From assembly GCF_036240795.1 (NCBI RefSeq), contig NZ_CP108454.1:1984001-2048000 (forward strand): a stretch of 64,000 nucleotides of DNA, written 5' to 3'. This document shows, in pieces, positions 53,591 to 62,787 of the stretch. The stretch is from Streptomyces sp. NBC_01268 (GTDB taxonomy: Bacteria; Actinomycetota; Actinomycetes; Streptomycetales; Streptomycetaceae). Position 1 is the stretch's first letter. Each line of letters begins with the position of its first letter. The notes beneath the pieces were generated by a model, which saw nothing but the letters and a program-made list of their open reading frames with translations, ran no database searches and was not told the DNA's origin. The translations under genes and the position numbers were made by a program.

Positions 53591-53884
53591 GGCGGTGGAA
53601 CCCCCACGAGAGACATGGCGTCGCCGGCCGCTCGCCACGGGGACTGTGGGTCGGTGCGGCAGCGGCGACTCGAGACACCGGAATCTTTACGCACTGTGGG
53701 TGAACTGACAGACACCTGGCGTGAGTTCACTCCAAAGGGTGGTTTCCGTGCCCATATTCGAATCTTTCGACACAGACGTTCCCGCGAGCCCCGCGCGTCG
53801 CGGCGTGCGCGGGGCGCAGGGGCGCGTGCGGCGGCATCGACGTGAAGGAATTCAACGATCCGCGCCGAGCGGGGTAACGGATCG
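53591..53884. other. Intergenic region upstream of the LAETG gene
   Basis: 294 bases without a supported gene. It should contain the promoter of the LAETG gene. I see no strong -10/-35 pair, hairpin or repeat. Frames here (e.g. the + frame around 53697-53845) are Arg-rich shadows. Confidence 0.5.
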
Positions 53885-54649
53885 TCAACCGGCCGCAAGA
53901 TCGCCGGCGCGCTCCCGCTGGGGCCGCCAGTAGCCGAGGGCGTGCACCCGCTCCTTGGGCAGGCCGAGCCCCTTGCGCACGTACGAGGCGAGGGTGCGCG
54001 TGGTCGCGGTGTCGCAGGCGATCCAGACGTACGGGTCGGAGGTGGCGGCCACGAGCGCGGGCAGCTCCTCGCGGACCCGGGCGGCCAGGGCGGCCCCCGC
54101 GTCCTCGCGCGGCACCCGGCGGAGCTCGTGCCGGTCGGCGTCGAGGCGCATCGGCAGCGCCTCGTCGGAGGCGTGGGCGGTCTCGAACCAGAGCGTGGCG
54201 GGGGTGCCGGGGAAGGCGTCGAGCAGCGAGTTCATGGCGGGCAGCGAGGCGGCGTCGCCGATCAGCAGGAGGTGGCCGGGGGCCGGTTCGGGCGCGGTGA
54301 AGCCGGTGCCCTGGAGGGTGGCCTCGACGGTGTCGCCGGGGGCGCAGGTGCGGGCCCAGTGGCTGGCGACGCCGTCGTGGAGGGCGAACTCCAGGCTGAA
54401 GGTGCCCGCTTCGGGGTCCGGGTCGACGAGGGTGTAGGCGCGCTGGTGGGGCTTGCCCGCCTGCTCGAACCAGAGCCGCACCCACATGGTGGGGTGCACC
54501 CCCGCGGCGGCGAGCAGCCCGCCGTCGGTGAAGCCCACCCGGCGGTAGTGCTCGGTCACCTGCTCGGCACCGGTCACCGTGAACGTGAAGTCCCTGCCGC
54601 GGAACAGCCTGAGGACGACGCCCTCCCAGCCATGGCCGGTGCGACCCAC
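53885..54649 (-). CDS. Siderophore-interacting protein (FAD/NAD(P)H ferric-siderophore reductase)
   Basis: 254 residues. An N-terminal ferredoxin-reductase-like FAD domain with RAYTLVDPD (the R-x-Y-T/S flavin motif) and SHWARTCAPGDTV, and a C-terminal NAD(P)H domain with LLIGDAASLPAM and the closing LGYWRPQRER (SIP family YW.P..). The cytoplasmic enzyme reduces iron(III) in imported siderophores. GTG 54649 has GGAGGGGG upstream. It is divergent from the Ntn hydrolase gene across an iron box, so it is expected to be on when iron is scarce. Confidence 0.9.
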   Translation of the reverse strand: MGRTGHGWEGVVLRLFRGRDFTFTVTGAEQVTEHYRRVGFTDGGLLAAAGVHPTMWVRLWFEQAGKPHQRAYTLVDPDPEAGTFSLEFALHDGVASHWARTCAPGDTVEATLQGTGFTAPEPAPGHLLLIGDAASLPAMNSLLDAFPGTPATLWFETAHASDEALPMRLDADRHELRRVPREDAGAALAARVREELPALVAATSDPYVWIACDTATTRTLASYVRKGLGLPKERVHALGYWRPQRERAGDLAAG

Positions 54650-54701
54650 CCCGACCCCCTCCCCTGTCGACCCTGCGACCCTGTCGGTCCTGTAGATTAA
54701 T

Positions 54702-54720
54702 TTAGGTCAGCCTAACCTAA
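54702..54720. promoter_or_regulatory. Iron box (IdeR/DmdR1 operator)
   Basis: TTAGGTCAGCCTAACCTAA is a 19-base interrupted palindrome that differs by one base from the consensus TTAGGTTAGGCTAACCTAA in the left arm and one in the middle. It lies 52 bases upstream of the siderophore-interacting protein gene and six bases before the Ntn hydrolase ATG. IdeR/DmdR1 with Fe2+ would repress both directions. Confidence 0.88.
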
Positions 54721-54726
54721 GAAACG

Positions 54727-56898
54727 ATGATCGGATCGGGGCCGAACGCAGTGAGCACCGAGGTCTACCGGGACCCCTATGGCATCCCGCACCTGCGCGC
54801 CGGCGGTCCGCGCGAACTGGCCCGCGCCCAGGGCCTGGTGACCGCGCGGGACCGCGCCTGGCAGCTGGAGGTCGAGCGGCACCGGGCCCAGGGCACCACC
54901 GCCGCCTTCCTCGGCGCGGCCGAGACCGGCTGGGACGCCTTCGTACGGCAGGCCAGGCTGGCCGACACCGCCCGCCGCTGCCACGACCGGCTGGACGCGG
55001 AGACGGCGGCGTGGGTGCGGGCGTACGTGGACGGGGTCAACGAGGGCCTCGCGGAAGGCGCCCGGCGGGCACCGGAGTTCGCGGCGACCGGCCTGGCGCC
55101 GGGGCGCTGGGAGCCCTGGACGCCGCTCGCGGTGTGGCTCTCCACCCACATCCTCTTCGCCGGCTTCCCCACCAAGCTGTGGCGCGACCAGGTCGCGCGG
55201 CGGCTCGGTGAGGAGTGGACGGAGCTGTTCGCCACGGACGGCCCCGGCACGGCGGGCTCCAACGGCTGGGTCGTCTCCGGCGCCCGGACCGCGAGCGGCG
55301 CGCCGATCGTGGCGGGCGACCCGCACCGCTTCATCGAGGCGCCCGGCGTCTACCAGCAGATCCGGCTCTCCTGCCCCGAGCACGACGTCCTCGGCCTCGC
55401 CGTCCCGGGGGTCCCCGGGCTCGCCCACTTCGGGCACACGGGCCGCGTCGCCTGGGCGATCACCAACGCGATGGCCGACTACCAGGACCTCTACCGCGAG
55501 CGCCTGCGCCGCCACCCCGACGGGCGCGTCGAGGCCCTCGGCCCGGACGGCTGGGAGCCCGCGACCGCGCACACGGAGACGATCCGGGTCGCGGACGCGG
55601 CACCGGTCGCGATCGAGGTGATCGAGACCGCGCGGGGGCCGGTGATCATCGGCGCGGACGGCGGGAGCGGAGCCGCCCCGGGCAGCACGGCCGACACGGG
55701 CCACGGGGGCGACACCGGCCACGGGGACAGCGTCCCCGTGTGGGAGGCCGTCAGCCTGCGCTACCCGCCCCGTGTCACCGGTGAGTCGGGCTTCGCCGCG
55801 CTGCCCGCGCTGCTGCGGGCGCGGAACGTCGAGGACGTGGACCGGGCGCTCGACCGCTGGATCGAGCCGGTGAACGTCGTGCAGGCGGCCGACGCCGACG
55901 GCGGGCTGCTGCACCGGGTCGCCGGGTACGTGCCCGTGCGCGACCGGCTCAACTCGCTGCGGGTGGTGCCCGCCTGGGAGGCCGCGCACGCCTGGACGGG
56001 CGAGGCCGCGGCCACGCCCCGCGCCGAGGTCGGGGAGCAGGCGGTCATGGCCAACGCGCGCGGACTCGCCGCACCGCTGGGCGTCGAGTTCGCGCCGCCG
56101 CACCGCGCCGAGCGGATCAGCGCGCTGCTCGACGCCTCGAAGGCCTGGACGCCGGCCGCGATGGGCGCCGTCCACACCGACACCGACAACCCCTCCGCCC
56201 GCCGACTGCTCGACGCCGTACGGGACACCGACGAGGCGGCCCTCTCCCCCGGCGCCCGGGACGTGCGCCGCGCGCTCCTCGGCTGGGACCGGCGGATGGA
56301 GGCCGACAGCACGGACGCCGCTCTGTACGCGGCGGTGCGCGGGGCGGTCGTCCGCCGGCTCGCGGCGCACGAGGCGTTCACGGAACTGCGCACGCCCGCC
56401 CCGTACCCCGAGCTGTTCCGGCCCTGGCTGGCGCTGGGGCCGCGGGTGGCCTTCGCTTTGGAGACGCTGCTCGTCGCCGGGCCCGTGCCGACCGGGGACG
56501 TCCGCGGGATCGTGCGCGCGTCCCTGGAGGAGGCCGGGGCCGCCGACGCGCCGCCCGCGTGGGGCGTGACGCACCGGCTCGCGCCCTGGCAGGCGCTGCC
56601 GGACGAGGAGCACTCCCCCGACGCCGCGTGGCCGGGACTCGGCGGCGACCACGACTGCGTCCTGTCGACGTCCTCCGTCCCCGGCTTCACCGACCGGTCC
56701 GCCCGCGCCTCGGCCGCCCGCTACGTCTGGGACCTGGCCGACCGCGAACGCAGCCTGTGGGTCGTGCCGTTCGGCGCCTCAGGGGTGCCCGGCGACCCGC
56801 ACCACCGTGACCAGCTGCCCCTGTGGCTGCGGGGCGGACTCGCCCCGGTCGTCACCGACTGGAACGATCTCGTGAAGGAAGAGCATGAGCAGAACTGA
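54727..56898 (+). CDS. Penicillin-acylase-family Ntn hydrolase, iron-regulated
   Basis: 723 residues. Layout of penicillin/acyl-homoserine-lactone acylases: alpha part residues 1-177, then the autoproteolytic site at Gly177-Ser178 (TAGSNGWVVSGARTASGAPIVAGDPH), where Ser178 would become the N-terminal nucleophile of the beta chain. Later conserved parts are GHTGRVAWAITNAMADYQDLY and the closing FGASGVPGDPHHRDQ. There is no signal peptide, so the enzyme is cytoplasmic, unlike most acylases. An iron box lies directly upstream, and the GNAT gene overlaps by 14 bases. Hydrolysis or transfer of acyl groups on hydroxamate siderophores is a reasonable guess. I recall a similar pair linked to arylated desferrioxamines (desG/desH), but cannot verify this. 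Confidence 0.85.
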   Translation: MIGSGPNAVSTEVYRDPYGIPHLRAGGPRELARAQGLVTARDRAWQLEVERHRAQGTTAAFLGAAETGWDAFVRQARLADTARRCHDRLDAETAAWVRAYVDGVNEGLAEGARRAPEFAATGLAPGRWEPWTPLAVWLSTHILFAGFPTKLWRDQVARRLGEEWTELFATDGPGTAGSNGWVVSGARTASGAPIVAGDPHRFIEAPGVYQQIRLSCPEHDVLGLAVPGVPGLAHFGHTGRVAWAITNAMADYQDLYRERLRRHPDGRVEALGPDGWEPATAHTETIRVADAAPVAIEVIETARGPVIIGADGGSGAAPGSTADTGHGGDTGHGDSVPVWEAVSLRYPPRVTGESGFAALPALLRARNVEDVDRALDRWIEPVNVVQAADADGGLLHRVAGYVPVRDRLNSLRVVPAWEAAHAWTGEAAATPRAEVGEQAVMANARGLAAPLGVEFAPPHRAERISALLDASKAWTPAAMGAVHTDTDNPSARRLLDAVRDTDEAALSPGARDVRRALLGWDRRMEADSTDAALYAAVRGAVVRRLAAHEAFTELRTPAPYPELFRPWLALGPRVAFALETLLVAGPVPTGDVRGIVRASLEEAGAADAPPAWGVTHRLAPWQALPDEEHSPDAAWPGLGGDHDCVLSTSSVPGFTDRSARASAARYVWDLADRERSLWVVPFGASGVPGDPHHRDQLPLWLRGGLAPVVTDWNDLVKEEHEQN

Positions 56899-57448
56899 GT
56901 ACGCCCGGACCGTCGAGGGCTTCGGCTCCGTCCGCGTCGACCGCATCGACCCCGAGCAGCACGCCGAGCTCATCCACCGCTGGGTGAACGAGGAGCGCGC
57001 CCGCTTCTGGGGGATGAACGGCACGACCGTCGAGCAGGTGCGGGAGATCTACGCGCACCTCGACTCGCTCACCACCCACCACGGCTTCCTGGTGCACCGG
57101 GACGACGTGCCGGTCGGCATCTTCCAGACGTACGACCCCGAGGCCGACCGGATCTCCGAGTGCTACGAGGCACGGCCGGGCGACATCGGCGTGCACCTTT
57201 TCGTGGCGCCCTCGGCCGCGCCGGAGCGGGGCTTCACCGAGCAGCTGTTCGGCGCCCTGCTCGACTTCGCGCTGACCGACCACACCCGGATCGTGGGCGA
57301 GCCGGACGCCGTGAACGAGAAGGTGCTCGCCCGGCTCGCGCGCAGCGGCTTCGAGCTGGGCCCCGAGATCACGCTTCCCGAGGTGGACCTGCCGGAGGTT
57401 TTCATCCCGGAGAAGCGGGCCCGGCTGGTCTTCTACACCGGGGCCTGA
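56885..57448 (+). CDS. GNAT N-acetyltransferase of the siderophore-biosynthesis type
   Basis: 187 residues. GSVRVDRIDPEQHAELIHRWVNEERARFWGM at the start and HLFVAPSAAPERGFTEQLFGALLDFALTD are typical for the IucB/DesC-like acetyltransferase family (PF13523) that acylates hydroxylamines in hydroxamate siderophore synthesis. It overlaps the Ntn hydrolase end and is therefore under the same iron box. AAGGAAG lies six bases before the ATG. It may acylate N-hydroxycadaverine-type units with an unusual acyl group. Confidence 0.83.
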   Translation: MSRTEYARTVEGFGSVRVDRIDPEQHAELIHRWVNEERARFWGMNGTTVEQVREIYAHLDSLTTHHGFLVHRDDVPVGIFQTYDPEADRISECYEARPGDIGVHLFVAPSAAPERGFTEQLFGALLDFALTDHTRIVGEPDAVNEKVLARLARSGFELGPEITLPEVDLPEVFIPEKRARLVFYTGA

Positions 57449-57452
57449 CGGC

Positions 57453-58547
57453 TCAGCCGATGACCCGCCCGTTGACGATCACGCGCCGGGGCGCCGCCAG
57501 CGCGCGGACGTCGGCGCGCGGGTCCTCGCCGTAGACGACGAGGTCGGCCGGGGCGCCCTCCTCCAGGGAGGGGCGGCCCAGCCAGGCGCGGGCGCCCCAG
57601 GCCGTCGCGGAGAGCGCGTCGAGGGCGGGGATGCCCGCCTTCGTCAGCTCCTCGACCTCGGCGGCGACCAGGCCGTGCGCCAGGGAGCCGCCCGCGTCGG
57701 TGCCGACGAAGACCGGGATCCCGGCGTCCCAGGCGGCGCGGACCGTGTCGTACCGGCGCTCGTGGAGCCGGCGCATGTGGGCCGACCAGCGCGGGAACTT
57801 CTCCTCGCCACCGTCCGCGAGGTGCGGGAAGGTCGCGATGTTGACCAGGGTCGGGACGATGGCGACGCCCCGCTCGGCGAAGAGCGGGATGGTCTCCTCA
57901 GTGAGCCCGGTGGCGTGCTCGATGCAGTCGATGCCCGCCTCGACCAGGTCGCGCAGCGAGTCCTCGGCGAAGCAGTGCGCGGTGACCCGGGCGCCGAGCC
58001 GGTGCGCCTCGGCGATGGCCGCCTCGACCTCGGCGCGCGGCCAGGACGGGGCCAGGTCCCCGAGGTCGCGGTCGATCCAGTCGCCGACCAGCTTGACCCA
58101 GCCGTCGCCGCGCCGCGCCTCGCGCCCGACGTACGCGACCAGTTCGTCGGGCTCGATCTCGTGGGCGTAGTTGCGGATGTAGCGGCGGGTGCGGGCGATG
58201 TGCCGGCCCGCCCGGATGATCTTCGGCAGGTCCTCGCGCGCGTCGATCCACCGGGTGTCGGAGGGCGAGCCGGCGTCACGGATGAGCAGGGTGCCGGCGT
58301 CCCGGTCGGTGAGCGCCTGCTTCTCGGCGGTGGCCTCGTCGACCGGGCCGTGCTTGTCGAGCCCCACGTGGCAGTGGGCGTCGACCAGACCGGGCAGCGC
58401 CCAGCCCTCGACGGTCAGGGCCTCGCCGGCCAGGGCGCCGGGGCGCTCGAACGTGATCCGCCCGTCGACGCACCACAGTTCGTCCCGTACGTCCTCCGGG
58501 CCGACGAGCACCCGCCCCTTCACATGCAGCACCACGTGATCGCTCAT
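57453..58547 (-). CDS. Metal-dependent amidohydrolase family protein
   Basis: 364 residues. GLVDAHCHVGL (HxH metal motif near residue 57), ARVTAHCFAEDSL (third His), CIEHATGLT and FVGTDAGGSLAHG (metal Asp) form the TIM-barrel amidohydrolase site; the N- and C-terminal composite domain (VKGRVLVG..., PADLVVYGEDP) matches the imidazolonepropionase-like/prolidase type. Substrate unknown. It converges on the GNAT gene with four bases between. Start ATG 58547 is the first in the frame. Confidence 0.87.
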   Translation of the reverse strand: MSDHVVLHVKGRVLVGPEDVRDELWCVDGRITFERPGALAGEALTVEGWALPGLVDAHCHVGLDKHGPVDEATAEKQALTDRDAGTLLIRDAGSPSDTRWIDAREDLPKIIRAGRHIARTRRYIRNYAHEIEPDELVAYVGREARRGDGWVKLVGDWIDRDLGDLAPSWPRAEVEAAIAEAHRLGARVTAHCFAEDSLRDLVEAGIDCIEHATGLTEETIPLFAERGVAIVPTLVNIATFPHLADGGEEKFPRWSAHMRRLHERRYDTVRAAWDAGIPVFVGTDAGGSLAHGLVAAEVEELTKAGIPALDALSATAWGARAWLGRPSLEEGAPADLVVYGEDPRADVRALAAPRRVIVNGRVIG

Positions 58548-58556
58548 ACGAGCACT

Positions 58557-59510
58557 CTACGGGCGCCAGTCGGCCTCCAGGTCGTGCGTGCCGGCCTTGG
58601 TGAGCTGGGTGAGCGCGGTGCCGTCGGCCCGTACCAGGAAGAGGTGCTGGGGGTCCGCGTCGTCCGTGCCGCCCCGGGTGAAGACGAGGCGCCGGCCGTC
58701 CGGCGACCAGGAGGGGTAGGTGTCGTTGGCGCGGGCCGAGGTGATGCGGTGCGCGCCCGAGCCGTCGGGGCGGACGACGTAGAGGTGGGCGAAGCCGGTG
58801 GCGTCCACGCGGCTGAAGACGATCCGGTTGCCGCGCGACCAGTCGGGCGTCCCATCGTGGGTGCCCGGCCCGGTGACCGGACTCTGGGCCAGGGTGGACA
58901 GCTGGAGGCGCATCAGGCGGCTGTTCCCGGACGCGTCGGCGCGGCTGAACGCCAGCTGCTTCCCGTCCGGGGACCAGGTGGGGCGGAACTCGTCCGCCGC
59001 GGTGTGGGTGAGCCGGGTGGCGGGGGTCCCGTCGACGTCGGCCACGTAGATCTCGCGCTCGCTGCCGACCGGCCGGGAGTAGGCGATCCGCTTGCCGTCC
59101 GGGGACCACGCCGGTTCGGACGCCCCCGCGGTGCCGGGCACGGACTTGAGGCCGCCGCCCGTGCTCTTCATCGTCCAGATGCCGTCGACGGCGCCGCCGG
59201 AGCCGTAGCGGAGGAACGCCACCCGCGTGCCGTCGGGGGACCAGCTGGGCATCACGTCGCTGACGGCCGGGGTGTGGGTGAGCTTGGCGGGCGCGCCGCC
59301 GGTGGGGGCGATGGCGTACAGGTCCTCGACGGGGGCCGCCGTGCTGTAGCGGGCGAAGACGATGGGCCGGTCCGGCGGCGGCGTCCGCACCGCACCGGGC
59401 CCGGCGGCCGGCGCCGCCGCCCCGAGGGTCAGCGGTGCGACGACGGCCAGCGCCGCGGCGCTCACGACGGCTCGCCCGGTTCTTCCGGATCTCGTGGTTC
59501 TCCGTGCCAT
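58557..59510 (-). CDS. Secreted TolB-like beta-propeller protein
   Basis: 317 residues. The signal peptide spans residues 1 to ~33 (RRTTRSGRTGRAVVSAAALAVVAPLTL, with arginines that could suit Tat export). The rest is built of PD40 repeats with the motif SWSPDGTRVAF: about six copies at ~45-residue spacing (MPSWSPDGTR, PAWSPDGKR, PTWSPDGKQ, PDWSRGNR, PSWSPDGRR), giving a six-bladed propeller. It probably binds protein or ligand outside the membrane. ATG 59510 with GGGGTGG upstream was preferred over the longer, Arg/Pro-rich frame. Confidence 0.85.
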   Translation of the reverse strand: MARRTTRSGRTGRAVVSAAALAVVAPLTLGAAAPAAGPGAVRTPPPDRPIVFARYSTAAPVEDLYAIAPTGGAPAKLTHTPAVSDVMPSWSPDGTRVAFLRYGSGGAVDGIWTMKSTGGGLKSVPGTAGASEPAWSPDGKRIAYSRPVGSEREIYVADVDGTPATRLTHTAADEFRPTWSPDGKQLAFSRADASGNSRLMRLQLSTLAQSPVTGPGTHDGTPDWSRGNRIVFSRVDATGFAHLYVVRPDGSGAHRITSARANDTYPSWSPDGRRLVFTRGGTDDADPQHLFLVRADGTALTQLTKAGTHDLEADWRP

Positions 59511-59712
59511 GGCGGCCACCCCGTTTCCTCCCGGCGGCTCCCCCGCGGGGCCGCTCCGGCCCGCAACATCCCACCGGCGGGGCGCCGGGGGAAGCGCCCG
59601 GGCCCGGCGGTGCACGCCCTGTGACATGTTCCGCACAGCGCTGTGACGGCGCGGCCGCGGGCGGCGCCCCGTCGGCACCGCCCCGGCTCCCCCGGCTCCC
59701 CCCGGCGGTGGG

Positions 59713-60264
59713 TCAGACGCGCCCGAAGAACAGGCTGCCCGGGGCCTCCGGGTCGTCCGAGAAGAAGTACTCGCGCATGGCGCGCAGGAACTCCTGCCGC
59801 GAGATCGCGCCGTCCCCGTCGGTGTCCATCCGGTGGAACGCGTCCATCGCGTCGGGCGCGCCGATCTTCCACACGTCGGTCAGGGCACGGGCGAACTCGT
59901 CCTTGCCGACCTCGTTGTCGCCGTTGACGTCGACGACGTCGAAGATCGAGTGGGCGATGGCGTCGGTGACGTTGATCCGGCTGCTGTCGATCGCCGCGCG
60001 CCGGCTGGCCGCGACGAACTGCTCCTTGGTGAGCCGGTCCCCGTCCACTCCGGAGTGGCGCAGCAGCTCCAGCCAGAACATCTGGAAGACGCTCTGGAGC
60101 GCCCTGGACCGACGGTCCGCCGCGTCCAGCCGGTACGCCGTGGAGTAGCGGTCGGCGATCGCCTTGTAGTCCGCCCATTCGAGCTGCCCGTCGCCGTTGG
60201 CGTCCACGGTGTCGAAGGCGCGCTCCAGCTTGGCGGTGATGACGTCCTGCGAGGTGGCGGTCAT
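59713..60264 (-). CDS. EF-hand calcium-binding protein
   Basis: 183 residues with four EF-hand-like units; three have good loops: DANGDGQLEWAD (residues ~21-32), DVNGDNEVGKDE and DTDGDGAISRQE. The layout resembles calerythrin / sarcoplasmic calcium-binding proteins of actinomycetes, which act as calcium buffers or sensors in the cytoplasm. No signal peptide. GGAAGGACGGG before ATG 60264 supports the start. Confidence 0.9.
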   Translation of the reverse strand: MTATSQDVITAKLERAFDTVDANGDGQLEWADYKAIADRYSTAYRLDAADRRSRALQSVFQMFWLELLRHSGVDGDRLTKEQFVAASRRAAIDSSRINVTDAIAHSIFDVVDVNGDNEVGKDEFARALTDVWKIGAPDAMDAFHRMDTDGDGAISRQEFLRAMREYFFSDDPEAPGSLFFGRV

Positions 60265-60472
60265 GGACCCGTCCTTCCGTGATCTTGTCGAGAGCGAGCC
60301 CAGCATGGGGGCGGGGCCGCCCGGCCCGGTATCGAACAGTCCCTAACCCACTCGATCCGGTGATCACGGCGCACAGGAGTGACCGGCCGCGGCGACGGCC
60401 GGACCGCTTACGCTGGCACCAGCTCGATCCCGATGTACGCGACACCCGTCCGACCCCGAAGAAGGCGCCTCC

Positions 60473-61582
60473 GTGACCGTGACCCATCCGCTTCTGGACC
60501 TGGCCCCGCTGACCGCCGCGCACTTCGCGTCGATCGAGCGGCGGGTCGCCGCGCTGCTCCGCACCGAGCAGGACGTGGTGATCACCCAGGGCGAGGCGCT
60601 GCTGCCCCTGGAGGGCTGCATCCGCAGCGGCGCGCGGCCGGGTTCGACCGCGCTGAACATCGTCACGGGGCCGTACGGGCAGACCTTCGGCAACTGGCTG
60701 CGGGACTGCGGCGCGACGGTCGTCGACCTGGAGGTGCCGTTCCACACCGCGGTGACCGCCGAGCAGGTGGCGCGGGCCTTCGCCGAGCACCCGGAGATCG
60801 ACTTCGTGTCGCTGGTGCACGCCGAGGCGGCGACCGGCAACACCAACCCCGTCGCGGAGATCGGCGAGGTCGTGCGGGCCCACGGTGCGCTGTTCTACCT
60901 GGACGCGGTGGCCTCGATCGGCGCCGAGCCGGTGCTGCCGGACGAGTGGGGCGTCGACATGTGCATCATCGGCGCGCAGAAGGCGATGGGCGGCCCGGCG
61001 GGCGTCTCGGCGGTGTCGGTGAGCGCGCGGGCCTGGGAGCGGTTCGCCGCCAACCCGCAGGCGCCGCGCCGCTCGTACCTCTCCCTCCTGGACTGGAAGG
61101 AGCGGTGGATCGACGGCGGCCGCAAGGCGCTGCTGCACGCCCCGGCGCAGCTGGAGATGCTGGCCCTCGAAGCCTGTCTGGAGCGGATCGAGGCGGAGGG
61201 CCTGGACGCGCTGATGGCCCGGCACGCCTCGGCCGCGGCGGCCACCCGCGCGGGGGCGCTGGCGCTGGGCGGCGGCCTGGAGCCGTACGTGCACGAGGCG
61301 CGGGACGCGGCCCCGGTCGCCACGACGCTGCGCTCGCCCGTCGGGGTCGACGCCTCCGAGCTGGTCGCGCAGGCGCTGGCCGCGGACCCGTCGCTGCCGC
61401 TGATCGCGGGCGGCGGGGCGCTGGCCAAGGAGATGATCCGGGTCAACCACTACGGCGTGGACGCGACTCCGGGCGCCGTCCAGTCCTCCCTCGCGGCCCT
61501 GGGGGCGGCCCTCGCGGAGACGGGCCGCGCGGTGGACCTGGAGGGCGCCCGCCGGGCGGTCACGGAGGCGTGGGGGCGCTGA
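60473..61582 (+). CDS. Class V aminotransferase (PhnW/AGXT-like)
   Basis: 369 residues, PLP enzyme. The lysine is Lys170 in IIGAQKAMGGPAGVS, with the conserved VHAEAATGNTNPVAEIGEVVRAHGALFYLDAVASIGAEP before it. The alanine-glyoxylate / 2-aminoethylphosphonate / pyridoxamine-pyruvate aminotransferase branch fits best. The usual N-terminal GP...V start is shortened (MTVTHPLLDLAPLTA), suggesting the pyridoxamine-type or serine-glyoxylate members. GTG start; a hairpin follows the stop. Confidence 0.84.
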   Translation: MTVTHPLLDLAPLTAAHFASIERRVAALLRTEQDVVITQGEALLPLEGCIRSGARPGSTALNIVTGPYGQTFGNWLRDCGATVVDLEVPFHTAVTAEQVARAFAEHPEIDFVSLVHAEAATGNTNPVAEIGEVVRAHGALFYLDAVASIGAEPVLPDEWGVDMCIIGAQKAMGGPAGVSAVSVSARAWERFAANPQAPRRSYLSLLDWKERWIDGGRKALLHAPAQLEMLALEACLERIEAEGLDALMARHASAAAATRAGALALGGGLEPYVHEARDAAPVATTLRSPVGVDASELVAQALAADPSLPLIAGGGALAKEMIRVNHYGVDATPGAVQSSLAALGAALAETGRAVDLEGARRAVTEAWGR

Positions 61583-61650
61583 CGCGCCCCGGGCCCCTCG
61601 CCCTGCCCCGGGCCGACGGGCCCGCGGGCGACCGGCCGTCCTCCGCCACC

Positions 61651-61696
61651 AGGGGCCGTCGAGGGGCGCGTACGTCCGCGTCCCCCGGCGGCCCCT
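61651..61696. terminator. Bipartite hairpin between convergent aminotransferase genes
   Basis: Outer arms AGGGGCCG (61651-61658) and CGGCCCCT (61689-61696) enclose a second GGGGCGCG/CGCGTCCCC stem. Located between two genes that converge. Confidence 0.65.
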
Positions 61697-61719
61697 CGGC
61701 CTTCCCGGTACGACGGGGC

Positions 61720-62775
61720 TCAGCCCGCGATGACCTCCAGGGCCCGCTCCACGTCCGCCGGGGAGTTGTAGAGGTGGAAGGAGGCCCGCAGGTTGCCCGC
61801 GCGGGCCGAGAGGAGGACGCCCGCCTCGCGCAGGGCGTCGGCGCGGGCGCCGAGGCCCGGGATGCCGACGACGGTCGACTCGTCCGCGACGGGGGCGTGG
61901 CCGAGCTCGGTGAGGCCGGCGCGGAAGCGGGCGGCGAGGGCCTTGTTGTGGGCCTCGATGCGCTCGATGCCGACCTCCTCCAGGAGCGCGAGCGAGCGCG
62001 CCGCGCCGTGGTACGACAGGAAGGCCGCGGGCTCGTCGAACCGGCGGGCCGAGCGGGCCAGTTCGCGCACCGGGCCGTAGCTGTTGGCCCACAGGTCCTC
62101 GCCGGTGACCCAGCCCGCGTGGATCGGCAGCAGCGCGTCCTGGGCCTCCTCGGTGACGGTGAGGAAGGACGCGCCGCGCGGGCAGAGCAGGTACTTGTAG
62201 CCACCGGCGACGGTGAAGTCCCAGTCCGCCGCGTACAGCGGCAGCCAGCCCGCCGACTGGGTGGCGTCGAGGAGGGTGCGGGCGCCGTGCGCGGCCGCCG
62301 CGGCGCGGATCGCGGCGAAGTCGGCGGTCCGGCCGTCCGCCGACTGCACGGCGGAGAAGGCGACGAGGGCGGTCTCGGGCCGCACCGACTCCGCGAGCCG
62401 CTCCAGGGGGACGAAGCGGATCTTCAGGTCGCCCCGGACGGTGAAGGGGGTGATGACGGAGGAGAAGTCGCCCTCGGGGAAGAGGATCTCGGCCCCGGAC
62501 GGCATGGACTGCGCCACCATGCCGACGTGGACGGAGACGGAACTGCCGACCGCGACCCGGTCGGTGCCGATGTGGGCGATCCGCGCGAACGAGGCCCGGG
62601 CCTCGTCGACGATGTCGAAGCTGCCGGCGCCGTCGGGGCGCCCGGCCGCGGTCTCCTCGGCGAGGAGGGTGACGGCCTCGACCGTCCGGCGCGGCAGCAG
62701 GGCGCAGGCGGAGGTGTTCAGATAGGTCTGCTTGGGGGCGAACTCGGCTCCGCCCAGGGGCTCCAGAATGTCCAT
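61720..62775 (-). CDS. Class V aminotransferase, CsdA/isopenicillin-epimerase-like
   Basis: 351 residues. [18 protein letters not shown] is the typical beginning of this branch; [12 protein letters not shown] precedes the PLP lysine Lys194 in [17 protein letters not shown]. No cysteine-desulfurase active-site Cys is visible in the C-terminal part, so a desulfurase role is unlikely. The reaction could be epimerisation, a lyase reaction or transamination. ATG 62775 gives MDILEPLGG. The promoter region carries a 45-base interrupted palindrome. Confidence 0.84.
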   Translation of the reverse strand: MDILEPLGGAEFAPKQTYLNTSACALLPRRTVEAVTLLAEETAAGRPDGAGSFDIVDEARASFARIAHIGTDRVAVGSSVSVHVGMVAQSMPSGAEILFPEGDFSSVITPFTVRGDLKIRFVPLERLAESVRPETALVAFSAVQSADGRTADFAAIRAAAAAHGARTLLDATQSAGWLPLYAADWDFTVAGGYKYLLCPRGASFLTVTEEAQDALLPIHAGWVTGEDLWANSYGPVRELARSARRFDEPAAFLSYHGAARSLALLEEVGIERIEAHNKALAARFRAGLTELGHAPVADESTVVGIPGLGARADALREAGVLLSARAGNLRASFHLYNSPADVERALEVIAG

Positions 62776-62787
62776 GGACCCAGCCTG

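Noticed and set aside
53697..53845. Small + strand frame before the siderophore-interacting gene
   Set aside because: Only the first ~20 residues look protein-like (GELTDTWREFTPKGG); then Arg/Ala shadow. No ribosome binding site.
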